Below, in pieces: positions 21,301 through 36,300 of a stretch of DNA of 64,000 nt. The translations under genes and the position numbers were made by a program. Positions within the stretch are counted from its first letter, which is position 1, and every line of letters starts with the position of its first letter. Source of the DNA: Lepisosteus oculatus (taxonomy: Eukaryota > Chordata > Actinopteri > Semionotiformes > Lepisosteidae); contig NC_090699.1 of the NCBI RefSeq assembly GCF_040954835.1, positions 14,811,817 through 14,875,816 on the forward strand, in the 5' to 3' direction. Below the pieces are notes generated by a model. The model saw only the letters and a list, made by a program, of their open reading frames with translations. It made no database searches and was not told the DNA's origin.

Positions 21301-24300
21301 GCCCCTACTACCACAACAACTGCCCCCACCACCACAACAACTCCTGAAACTACTACACCTGCCCCAACTACCACAACTACTCCACCAAGCACAACTACAG
21401 CCCCAACAACTACAACACCTGCCCCTACTACCACAACAACTGCCCCCACCACCACAACAACTCCTGAAACTACTACACCTGCCCCAACTACCACAACTAC
21501 TCCACCAAGCACAACTACAGCCCCAACAACTACAACACCTGCCCTTACTACCACAACAACTGCCCCCACCACCACAACAACTCCTGAAACTACTACACCT
21601 GCCCCAACTACCACAACTACTCCACCAAGCACAACTACAACCCCAACAACCACAACACCTGAAACTACTACCACAACAACTGCCCCCACCACCACAACAA
21701 CTCCTGAAACTACTACACCTGCCCCAACTACCACAACTACTCCACCAAGCACAACTACAGCCCCAACAACTACAACACCTGCCCTTACTACCACAACAAC
21801 TGCCCCCACCACCACAACAACTCCTGAAACTACTACACCTGCCCCAACTACCACAACTACTCCACCAAGCACAACTACAGCCCCACCAACTACAACACCT
21901 GCCCCAACTACTCCACCAAGCACAACAACAGCCCCAACAACTACAACAACTGCCCCCACCACCACAACTCCCGAAACTACTACAACACCTGCCCCAACTA
22001 CCACCACTACTCCACCAAGCACAACAACAGCCCCAACAACCACAACACCTGCCCCTACTACCACAACAACTGCCCCCACCACCACAACAACTCCTGAAAC
22101 TACTACACCTGCCCCAACTACCACAACTACTCCACCAAGCACAACTACAGCCCCAACAACCACAACACCTGCCACTACTACCACAACAACTGCCCCCACC
22201 ACCACCACAACTCCTGAAACTACAACACCTGCCCCTACTACCACAACAACTGCCCCCACCACCACAACAACTCCTGAAACTACTACACCTGCCCCAACTA
22301 CCACAACTACTCCACCAAGCACAACTACAGCCCCAACAACTACAACACCTGCCCCTACTACCACAACAACTGCCCCCACCACCACAACAACTCCTGAAAC
22401 TACTACACCTGCCCCAACTACCACAACTACTCCACCAAGCACAACTACAGCCCCAACAACTACAACACCTGCCCCAACTACCACAACTACTCCACCAAGC
22501 ACAACAACAGCCCCAACAACTACAACAACTGCCCCCACCACCACAACTCCCGAAACTACTACAACACCTGCCCCAACTACCACCACTTCTACACCAAGCA
22601 CAACGACAGCCCCAACAACTACAACACCTGCCCCTACTACCATAACAACTGCCCCCACCACCACAACAACTCCTGAAACTACTACAACAGCTGCCCCAAC
22701 TACCACAACTACTCCACCAAGCACAACTACAGCCCCAACAACTACAACACCTGCCCCTACTACCACAACAACTGCCCCCACCACCACAACAACTCCTGAA
22801 ACTACTACACCTGCCCCAACTACCACCACTACTCCACCAAGCACAACTTCAGCCCCAACAACCACAACACCTGCCCCTACTACCACAACAACTGCCCCCA
22901 CCACCACAACAACTCCTGAAACTACTACACCTGCCCCAACTACCACAACTACTCCACCAAGCACAACTACAGCCCCAACAACTACAACACCTGCCCCTAC
23001 TACCACAACAACTGCCCCCACCACCACAACAACTCCTGAAACTACTACACCTGCCCCAACTACCACAACTACTCCACCAAGCACAACAACAGCCCCAACA
23101 ACTACAACACCTGCCCCTACTACCACAACAACTGCCCCCACCACCACAACAACTCCTGAAACTACTACACCTGCCCCAACTACCACAACTACTCCACCAA
23201 GCACAACTCCAGCCCCAACAACTACAACACCTGCCCCTACTACCACAACAACTGCCCCCACCACCACAACAACTCCTGAAACTACTACACCTGCCCCAAT
23301 TACCACCACTACTCCACCAAGCACAACTTCAACCCCAACAACCACAACACCTGCCCCTACTACCACAACAACTGCCCCCACCACCACAACAACTCCTGAA
23401 AATACTACACCTGCCCCAAGTACCACAACTACTCCACCAAGCACAACTACAGCCCCAACAACCACAACACCTGCCCCTACTACCACAACAACTGCCCCCA
23501 CCACCACAACAACTCCTGAAACTACTACACCTGCCCCAACTACCACAACTACTCCACCAAGCACAACTACAGCCCCAACAACTACAACACCTGCCCCTAC
23601 TACCACAACAACTGCCCCCACCTCCACAACAACTCCTGAAACTACTACACCTGCCCCAACTACCACAACTACTCCACCAAGCACAACAACAGCCCCAACA
23701 ACTACAACAACTGCCCCCACCACCACAACTCCCGAAACTACTACAACACCTACCCCAACTACCACCACTTCTTCACCAAGCACAACAACAGCCCCAACAA
23801 CTACAACACCTGCCCCTACTACCATAACAACTGCCCCCACCACCACAACAACTCCTGAAACTACTACAACACCTGCCCAAACTACCACCACTACTCCACC
23901 AAGCACAACTACAGCCCCAACAACTACAACACCTGCCCCTACTACCACAACAACTGCCCCCACCACCACAACAACCCCTGAAACTACTACACCTGCCCCA
24001 AGTACCACAACTACTCCACCAAGCACAACTCCAGCCCCAACAACTACAACACCTGCCCCTACTACCACAACAACTGCCCCCACCACCACAATAACTCCTG
24101 AAACTACTACACCTGCCCCAACTACCACAACTACTCCACCAAGCACAACTACAGCCCCAACAACTACAACACCTGCCCCTACTACCACAACAACTGCCCC
24201 CACCACCACAACAACTCCTGAAACTACTACACCTGCCCCAACTACCACCACTACTCCACCAAGCACAACTTCAGCCCCAACAACTACAACACCTGCCCCT

Positions 24301-27300
24301 ACTACCACAACAACTGCCCCCACCACCACACCAACTCCTGAAACTACTACACCTGCCCCAACTACCACAACTACTCCACCAAGCACAACAACAGCCCCAA
24401 CAACTACAACACCTGCCCCTACTACCACAACAACTGCCCCCACCACCACAACAACTCCTGAAACTACTACACCTGCCCCAACTACCACAACTACTCCACC
24501 AAGCACAACAACAGCCCCAACAACTACAACAACTGCCCCCACCACCACAACAACTCCTGAAACTACTACACCTGCCCCAACTACCACAACTACTCCACCA
24601 AGCACAACTACAGCCCCAACAACTACATCAGCTGCCCCTACTACCACAACAACTGCCCCCACCACCACAACAAGTCCTGAAACTACTACACCTGCCCCAA
24701 CTACCACCACTACTCCACCAAGCACAACAACAGCCCCAACAACTACAACACCTGCCCCTACTACCACAACAACTGCCCCCACCACCACAACAACTCCTGA
24801 AACTACTACACCTGCCCCAAGTACCACAACTACTCCACCAAGCACAACTACAGCCCCAACAACCACAACACCTGCCCCTACTACCACAACAACTGCCCCC
24901 ACCACCACAACAACTCCTGAAACTACTACACCTGCCCCAACTACCACAACTACTCCACCAAGCACAACTACAGCCCCAACAACTACAACACCTGCCCCTA
25001 CTACCACAACAACTGCCCCCACCTCCACAACAACTCCTGAAACTACTACACCTGCCCCAACTACCACAACTACTCCACCAAGCACAACTACAGCCCCAAC
25101 AACTACAACACCTGCCCCTACTACCACAACAACTGCCCCCACCACCACAACAACTCCGGAAACTACTACACCTGCCCCAACTACCACAACTACTCCACCA
25201 AGCACAACAACAGCCCCAACAACTACAACAACTGCCCCCACCACCACAACAACTCCTGAAACTACTACACCTGCCCCAACTACCACAACTACTCCACCAA
25301 GCACAACTACAGCCCCAACAACTACATCAGCTGCCCCTACTACCACAACAACTGCCCCCACCACCACAACAACTCCTGAAACTACTACAACGCCTGCCCC
25401 AACTACCACAACAACTGCCCCCACCACCACAACAACTCCTGAAACTACAACAACACCTGCCCAAACTACCACCACTACTCCAGCAAGCACAACAACAGCC
25501 CCAACAACTACAACACCTGGACCTACTACCACAACAACTGCCCCCACCACCACAACAAGTCCTGAAACTACTACACCTGGCCTAACTACCACCACTACTC
25601 CACCAAGCACAACAACAGCCCCAACAACTACAACACCTGCCCCTACTTCCACAACAACTGCCCCCACCACCACAACAACTCCTGAAACTACTACACCTGC
25701 CCCAACTACCACAACTACTCCACCAAGCACAACTACAGCCCCAACAACTACAACAACTGCCCCCACCACCACAACAACTCCTGAAACTACTACACCTGCC
25801 CCAACTACCACCACTACTCCACTAAGCACAACAACAGCCCCATCAACTACAACACCTGCCCCTACTACCACAACAACTGCCCCCACCACCACAACAACTC
25901 CTGAAACTACTACACCTGCCCCAACTACCACAACTACTCCACCAAGCACAACTACAGCCTCAACAACTACAACAACTGCCCCCACCACAACAACTGTCCC
26001 CACCACAACAACTCCTGAAAATACTACAACGCCTGCCCCAACTACCACAACAACTGCCCCCACCACCACAACAACTCCTGAAACTACAACTACACCTGCC
26101 CCAACTACCACCACTACTCCACCAAGCACAACAACAGCCCCAACAACTACAACACCTGGCCCTACTACCACAACAACTGCCCCCACCACAACAACTCTCG
26201 AAAATACTACAACTCCTGCCCCAACTACAACCACTACTCCACCAAGCACAACAACAGCACCAACAATCACAACACCTGCCCCTACTACCACAACAACTGC
26301 CCCCACCACCACAACAACTCCTGAAACTACTACAAAGCCTGCCCCAACTACCACAACAACTGCCCCCACCACCACAACAACTCCTGAAACTACAACAACA
26401 CCTGCCCAAACTACCACCACTACTCCACTAAGCACAACAACAGCACCAACAATCACAACACCTGCCCCTACTACCACAACAACTGCCCCCACCACCACAA
26501 CAAGTCCTGAAACTACTACACCTGGCCTAACTACAACCACTACTCCACCAAGCACAACAACAGCCCCAACAACTACAACACCTGCCCCTACTACCACAAC
26601 AACTGCCCCCACCACCACAACAACTCCTGAAACTACTACACCTGCCCCAACTACCACAACTACTCCACCAAGCACAACTACAGCCCCAACAACTACAACA
26701 ACTGCCCCCACCACAACAACTGCCCCCACCACCACAACAACTCCTGAAACTACTACACCTGCCCCAACTACCACAACTACTCCACCAAGCACAACTACAG
26801 CCCCAACAACTACAACACCTGCCCCTACTACCACAACAACTGCCCCCACCACCACAACAACTCCTGAAACTACTACACCTGCCCCAACTACCACAACTAC
26901 TCCACCAAGCACAACTACAGCCCCAACAACTACAACACCTGCCCCTACTACCACAACAACTGCCCCCACCACCACAACAGCTCCTGAAACTACTACACCT
27001 GCCCTAACTACCACCACTACTCCACCAAGCACAACAACAGCCCCAACAACTACAACACCTGCCCCTACTACCACAACAACTGCCCCCACCACCACAACAA
27101 CTCCTGAAACTACTACACCTGCCCCAACTACCACAACTACTCCACCAAGCACAACTACAGCCCCAACAACTACAACAATTGCCCCCACCACAACAACTGC
27201 CCCCACCACCACAACAACTCCTGAAACTACTACACCTGCCCCAACTACCACAACTACTCCACCAAGCACAACTACAGCCCCAACAACTACATCAGCTGCC

Positions 27301-30300
27301 CCTACTACCACAACAACTGCCCCCACCACCACAACAACTCCTGAAACTACTACAACGCCTGCCCCAACTACCACAACAACTTCCCCCACCACCACAACAA
27401 CTCTTGAAACTACAACAACACCTGCCCAAACTACCACCACTACTCCACTAAGCACAACAACAGCACCAACAATCACAACACCTGCCCCTACTACCACAAC
27501 AACTGCCCCCACCACCACAACAAGTCCTGAAACTACTACACCTGCCCCAACTACCACCACTACTCCACCAAGCACAACAACAGCCCCAACAACTACAACA
27601 CCTGCCCCTACTACCACAACAACTGCCCCCACCACCACAACAACTCCTGAAACTACTACACCTGCCCCAAGTACCACAACTACTCCACCAAGCACAACTA
27701 CAGCCCCAACAACCACAACACCTGCCCCTACTACCACAACAACTGCCCCCACCACCACAACAACTCCTGAAACTACTACACCTGCCCCAACTACCACAAC
27801 TACTCCACCAAGCACAACTACAGCCCCAACAACTACAACACCTGCCCCTACTACCACAACAACTGCCCCCACCTCCACAACAACTCCTGAAACTACTACA
27901 CCTGCCCCAACTACCACAACTACTCCACCAAGCACAACTACAGCCCCAACAACTACAACACCTGCCCCTACTACCACAACAACTGCCCCCACCACCACAA
28001 CAACTCCTGAAACTACTACACCTGCCCCAACTACCACAACTACTCCACCAAGCACAACAACAGCCCCAACAACTACAACAACTGCCCCCACCACCACAAC
28101 AACTCCTGAAACTACTACACCTGCCCCAACTACCACAACTACTCCACCAAGCACAACTACAGCCCCAACAACTACATCAGCTGCCCCTACTACCACAACA
28201 ACTGCCCCCACCACCACAACAACTCCTGAAACTACTACAACACCTGGCCCTACTACCACAACAACTGCCCCCACCACCACAACAAGTCCTGAAACTACTA
28301 CACCTGGCCTAACTACCACCACTACTCCACCAAGCACAACAACAGCCCCAACAACTACAACACCTGCCCCTACTACCACAACAACTGCCCCCACCACCAC
28401 AACAACTCCTGAAACTACTACACCTGCCCCAACTACCACAACTACTCCACCAAGCACAACTACAGCCCCAACAACTACAACAACTGCCCCCACCACAACA
28501 ACTGCCCCCACCACCACAACAACTCCTGAAACTACTACACCTGCCCCAACTACCACCACTACTCCACTAAGCACAACAACAGCCCCATCAACTACAACAC
28601 CTGCCCCTACTACCACAACAACTGCCCCCACCACCACAACAACTCCTGAAACTACTACACCTGCCCCAACTACCACAACTACTCCACCAAGCACAACTAC
28701 AGCCTCAACAACTACAAGAACTGCCCCCACCACAACAACTGTCCCCACCACAACAACTCCTGAAAATACTACAACGCCTGCCCCAACTACCACAACAACT
28801 GCCCCCACCACCACAACAACTCCAGAAACTACAACTACACCTGCCCCAACTACCACCACTACTCCACCAAGCACAACAACAGCCCCAACAACTACAACAC
28901 CTGGCCCTACTACCACAACAACTGCCCCCACCACAACAACTCCCGAAAATACTACAACTCCTGCCCCAACTACAACCACTACTCCACCAAGCACAACAAC
29001 AGCACCAACAATCACAACACCTGCCCCTACTACCACAACAACTGCCCCCACCACCACAACAACTCCTGAAACTACTACAACGCCTGCCCCAACTACCACA
29101 ACAACTGCCCCCACCACCACAACAACTCCTGAAACTACAACAACACCTGCCCAAACTACCACCACTACTCCACTAAGCACAACAACAGCACCAACAATCA
29201 CAACACCTGCCCCTACTACCACAACAACTGCCCCCACCACCACAACAAGTCCTGAAACTACTACACCTGGCCTAACTACAACCACTACTCCACCAAGCAC
29301 AACAACAGCCCCAACAACTACAACACCTGCCCCTACTACCACAACAACTGCCCCCACCACCACAACAACTCCTGAAACTACTACACCTGCCCCAACTACC
29401 ACAACTACTCCACCAAGCACAACTACAGCCCCAACAACTACAACAACTGCCCCCACCACAACAACTGCCCCCACCACCACAACAACTCCTGAAACTACTA
29501 CACCTGCCCCAACTACCACAACTACTCCACCAAGCACAACTACAGCCCCAACAACTACAACACCTGCCCCTACTACCACAACAACTGCCCCCACCACCAC
29601 AACAACTCCTGAAACTACTACACCTGCCCCAACTACCACAACTACTCCACCAAGCACAACTACAGCCCCAACAACTACAATAACTGCCCCCACCACAATA
29701 ACAACTCCTGAAACTACTACACCTGCCCCTACTACCACCACTACTCCACTAAGCACAACAACAGCCCCAACAACTACCACACCTGCCCCTACTACCACAA
29801 CAACTGTCCCCACCACAACAACTCCTGAAAATACTACAACGCCTGCCCCAACTACCACAACAACTGCCCCCACCACCACAACAACTCCTGAAACTACAAC
29901 AACACCTGCCCCAACTACCACCACTACTCCACCAAGCACAACAACAGCCCCAACAACTACAACACCTGCCCCTACTACCACAACAACTGCCCCCACCACC
30001 ACAACTCCTGAAAATACTACAACGCCTGCCCCTACTACCACAACAACTGCCCCCACCACAACAACTCCTGAAAATACTACAACGCCTGCCCCAACTACAA
30101 CCACTACTCCACCAAGCACAACAACAGCACCAACAATCACAACACCTGCCCCTACTACCACAACAACTGCCCCCACCACCACAACAACTCCTGAAACTAC
30201 TACAACAGCTGCCCCTACTACCACAACAACTGCCCCCACCACCACAACAACTGCTGAAACTACTACACCTGCCCCAACTACCACAACTACTCCACCAAGC

Positions 30301-33300
30301 ACAACTACAGCCCCAACAACTACAACACCTGCCCCTACTACCACAACAACTGCCCCCACCACCACAACCACTCCTGAAACTAGTACACCTGCCCCAAGTA
30401 CCACAACTACTCCACCAAGCACAACTACAGCCCCAACAACCATAACACCTGCCCCTACTACCACAACAACTGCCCCCACCACCACAACAACTCCTGAAAC
30501 TACTACACCTGCCCCAACTACCACAACTACTCCACGAAGCACAACTACAGCCCCAACAACTACAACACCTGCCCCTACTACCACAACAACTGCCCCCACC
30601 TCCACAACAACTCCTGAAACTACTACACCTGCCCCAACTACCACAACTACTCCACCAAATACAACTACAGCCCCAACAACTACAACACCTGCCCCTACTA
30701 CCACAACAACTGCCCCCACCACCACAACAACTCCTGAAACTACTACACCTGCCCCAACTACCACAACTACTCCACCAAGCACAACAACAGCCCCAACAAC
30801 TACAACAACTGCCCCCACCACCACAACTCCCGAAACTACTACAACACCTACCCCAACTACCACCACTTCTTCACCAAGCACAACAACAGCCCCAACAACT
30901 ACAACACCTGCCCCTACTACCATAACAACTGCCTCCACCACCACAACAACTCCTGAAACTACTACAACACCTGCCCAAACTACCACCACTACTCCACCAA
31001 GCACAACTACAGCCCCAACAACTACAACACCTGCCCCTACTACCACAACAACTGCCCCCACCACCACAACAACCCCTGAAACTACTACACCTGCCCCAAG
31101 TACCACAACTACTCCACCAAGCACAACTACAGCCCCAACAACTACAACACCTGCCCCTACTACCACAACAACTGCCCCCACCACCACAACAACTCCTGAA
31201 ACTACTACACCTGCCCCAACTACCACAACTACTCCACCAAGCACAACTCCAGCCCCAACAACTACAACACCTGCCCCTACTACCACAACAACTGCCCCCA
31301 CCACCACAATAACTCCTGAAACTACTACACCTGCCCCAACTACCACAACTACTCCACCAAGCACAACTACAGCCCCAACAACTACAACACCTGCCCCTAC
31401 TACCACAACAACTGCCCCCACCACCACAACAACTCCTGAAACTACTACACCTGGCCCAACTACCACCACTACTCCACCAAGCACAACTTCAGCCCCAACA
31501 ACTACAACACCTGCCCCTACTACCACAACAACTGCCCCCACCACCACACCAACTCCTGAAACTACTACACCTGCCCCAACTACCACAACTACTCCACCAA
31601 GCACAACAACAGCCCCAACAACTACAACACCTGCCCCTACTACCACAACAACTGCCCCCACCACCACAACAACTCCTGAAACTACTACACCTGCCCCAAC
31701 TACCACAACTACTCCACCAAGCACAACTACAGCCCCAACAACTACAACACCTGCCCCTACTACCACAACAACTGCCCCCACCACCACAACAGCTCCTGAA
31801 ACTACTACACCTGCCCTAACTACCACCACTACTCCACCAAGCACAACAACAGCCCCAACAACTACAACACCTGCCCCTACTACCACAACAACTGCCCCCA
31901 CCACCACAACAACTCCTGAAACTACTACACCTGCCCCAACTACCACAACTACTCCACCAAGCACAACTACAGCCCCAACAACTACAACAACTGCCCCCAC
32001 CACAACAACTGCCCCCACCACCACAACAACTCCTGAAACTACTACACCTGCCCCAACTACCACAACTACTCCACCAAGCACAACTACAGCCCCAACAACT
32101 ACATCAGCTGCCCCTACTACCACAACAACTGCCCCCACCACCACAACAACTCCTGAAACTACTACAACGCCTGCCCCAACTACCACAACAACTTCCCCCA
32201 CCACCACAACAACTCTTGAAACTACAACAACACCTGCCCAAACTACCACCACTACTCCACTAAGCACAACAACAGCACCAACAATCACAACACCTGCCCC
32301 TACTACCACAACAACTGCCCCCACCACCACAACAAGTCCTGAAACTACTACACCTGGCCTAACTACCACCACTACTCCACCAAGCACAACAACAGCCCCA
32401 ACAACTACAACACCTGCCCCTACTACCACAACAACTGCCCCCACCACCACAACAACTCCTGAAACTACTACACCTGCCCCAAGTACCACAACTACTCCAC
32501 CAAGCACAACTACAGCCCCAACAACCACAACACCTGCCCCTACTACCACAACAACTGCCCCCACCACCACAACAACTCCTGAAACTACTACACCTGCCCC
32601 AACTACCACAACTACTCCACCAAGCACAACTACAGCCCCAACAACTACAACACCTGCCCCTACTACCACAACAACTGCCCCCACCTCCACAACAACTCCT
32701 GAAACTACTACACCTGCCCCAACTACCACAACTACTCCACCAAGCACAACTACAGCCCCAACAACTACAACACCTGCCCCTACTACCACAACAACTGCCC
32801 CCACCACCACAACTACTCCTGAAACTACTACACCTGCCCCAACTACCACAACTACTCCACCAAGCACAACAACAGCCCCAACAACTACAACAACTGCCCC
32901 CACCACCACAACAACTCCTGAAACTACTACACCTGCCCCAACTACCACAACTACTCCACCAAGCACAACTACAGCCCCAACAACTACATCAGCTGCCCCT
33001 ACTACCACAACAACTGCCCCCACCACCACAACAACTCCTGAAACTACTACAACGCCTGCCCCAACTACCACAACAACTGCCCCCACCACCACAACAACTC
33101 CTGAAACTACAACAACACCTGCCCAAACTACCACCACTACTCCAGCAAGCACAACAACAGCCCCAACAACTACAACACCTGGCCCTACTACCACAACAAC
33201 TGCCCCCACCACCACAACAAGTCCTGAAACTACTACACCTGGCCTAACTACCACCACTACTCCACCAAGCACAACAACAGCCCCAACAACTACAACACCT

Positions 33301-36300
33301 GCCCCTACTACCACAACAACTGCCCCCACCACCACAACAACTCCTGAAACTACTACACCTGCCCCAACTACCACAACTACTCCACCAAGCACAACTACAG
33401 CCCCAACAACTACAACAACTGCCCCCACCACAACAACTGCCCCCACCACCACAACAACTCCTGAAACTACTACACCTGCCCCAACTACCACCACTACTCC
33501 ACTAAGCACAACAACAGCCCCATCAACTACAACACCTGCCCCTACTACCACAACAACTGCCCCCACCACCACAACAACTCCTGAAACTAGTACACCTGCC
33601 CCAACTACCACAACTACTCCACCAAGCACAACTACAGCCTCAACAACTACAACAACTGCCCCCACCACAACAACTGTCCCCACCACAACAACTCCTGAAA
33701 ATACTACAACGCCTGCCCCAACTACCACAACAACTGCCCCCACCACCACAACAACTCCAGAAACTACAACTACACCTGCCCCAACTACCACCACTACTCC
33801 ACCAAGCACAACAACAGCCCCAACAACTACAACACCTGGCCCTACTACCACAACAACTGCCCCCACCACCACAACAAGTCCTGAAACTACTACACCTGGC
33901 CTAACTACCACCACTACTCCACCAAGCACAACAACAGCCCCAACAACTACAACACCTGCCCCTACTACCACAACAACTGCCCCCACCACCACAACAACTC
34001 CTGAAACTACTACACCTGCCCCAACTACCACAACTACTCCACCAAGCACAACTACAGCCCCAACAACTACAACAACTGCCCCCACCACAACAACTGCCCC
34101 CACCACCACAACAACTCCTGAAACTACTACACCTGCCCCAACTACCACCACTACTCCACTAAGCACAACAACAGCCCCATCAACTACAACACCTGCCCCT
34201 ACTACCACAACAACTGCCCCCACCACCACAACAACTCCTGAAACTACTACACCTGCCCCAACTACCACAACTACTCCACCAAGCACAACTACAGCCTCAA
34301 CAACTACAACAACTGCCCCCACCACAACAACTGTCCCCACCACAACAACTCCTGAAAATACTACAACGCCTGCCCCAACTACCACAACAACTGCCCCCAC
34401 CACCACAACAACTCCAGAAACTACAACTACACCTGCCCCAACTACCACCACTACTCCACCAAGCACAACAACAGCCCCATCAACTACAACACCTGGCCCT
34501 ACTACCACAACAACTGCCCCCACCACAACAACTCCCGAAAATACTACAACTCCTGCCCCAACTACAACCACTACTCCACCAAGCACAACAACAGCACCAA
34601 CAATCACAACACCTGCCCCTACTACCACAACAACTGCCCCCACCACCACAACAACTCCTGAAACTACTACAACGCCTGCCCCAACTACCACAACAACTGC
34701 CCCCACCACCACAACAACTCCTGAAACTACAACAACACCTGCCCAAACTACCACCACTACTCCACTAAGCACAACAACAGCACCAACAATCACAACACCT
34801 GCCCCTACTACCACAACAACTGCCCCCACCACCACAACAAGTCCTGAAACTACTACACCTGGCCTAACTACAACCACTACTCCACCAAGCACAACAACAG
34901 CCCCAACAACTACAACACCTGCCCCTACTACCACAACAACTGCCCCCACCACCACAACAACTCCTGAAACTACTACACCTGCCCCAACTACCACAACTAC
35001 TCCACCAAGCACAACTACAGCCCCAACAACTACAACAACTGCCCCCACCACAACAACTGCCCCCACCACCACAACAACTCCTGACACTACTACACCTGCC
35101 CCAACTACCACAACTACTCCACCAAGCACAACTACAGCCCCAACAACTACAACACCTGCCCCTACTACCACAACAACTGCCCCCACCACCACAACAACTC
35201 CTGAAACTACTACACCTGCCCGAACTACCACAACTACTCCACCAAGCACAACTACAGCCCCAACAACTACAACAACTGCCCCCACCACAATAACAACTCC
35301 TGAAACTACTACACCTGCCCCAACTACCACCACTACTCCACTAAGCACAACAACAGCCCCAACAACTACCACACCTGCCCCTACTACCACAACAACTGTC
35401 CCCACCACAACAACTCCTGAAAATACTACAACGCCTGCCCCAACTACCACAACAACTGCCCCCACCACCACAACAACTCCTGAAACTACAACAACACCTG
35501 CCCCAACTACCACCACTACTCCACCAAGCACAACAACAGCCCCAACAACTACAACACCTGCCCCTACTACCACAACAACTGCCCCCACCACCACAACTCC
35601 TGAAAATACTACAACGCCTGCCCCTACTACCACAACAACTGCCCCCACCACAACAACTCCTGAAAATACTACAACGCCTGCCCCAACTACAACCACTACT
35701 CCACCAAGCACAACAACAGCACCAACAATCACAACACCTGCCCCTACTACCACAACAACTGCCCCCACCACCACAACAACTCCTGAAACTACTACAACAG
35801 CTGCCCCTACTACCACAACAACTGCCCCCACCACCACAACAACTGCTGAAACTACTACACCTGCCCCAACTACCACAACTACTCCACCAAGCACAACTAC
35901 AGCCCCAACAACTACAACACCTGCCCCTACTACCACAACAACTGCCCCCACCACCACAACCACTCCTGAAACTACTACACCTGCCCAAAGTACCACAACT
36001 ACTCCACCAAGCACAACTACAGCCCCAACAACCATAACACCTGCCCCTACTACCACAACAACTGCCCCCACCACCACAACAACTCCTGAAACTACTACAC
36101 CTGCCCCAACTACCACAACTACTCCACGAAGCACAACTACAGCCCCAACAACTACAACACCTGCCCCTACTACCACAACAACTGCCCCCACCTCCACAAC
36201 AACTCCTGAAACTACTACACCTGCCCCAACTACCACAACTACTCCACCAAATACAACTACAGCCCCAACAACTACAACACCGTCCCCTACTACCACAACA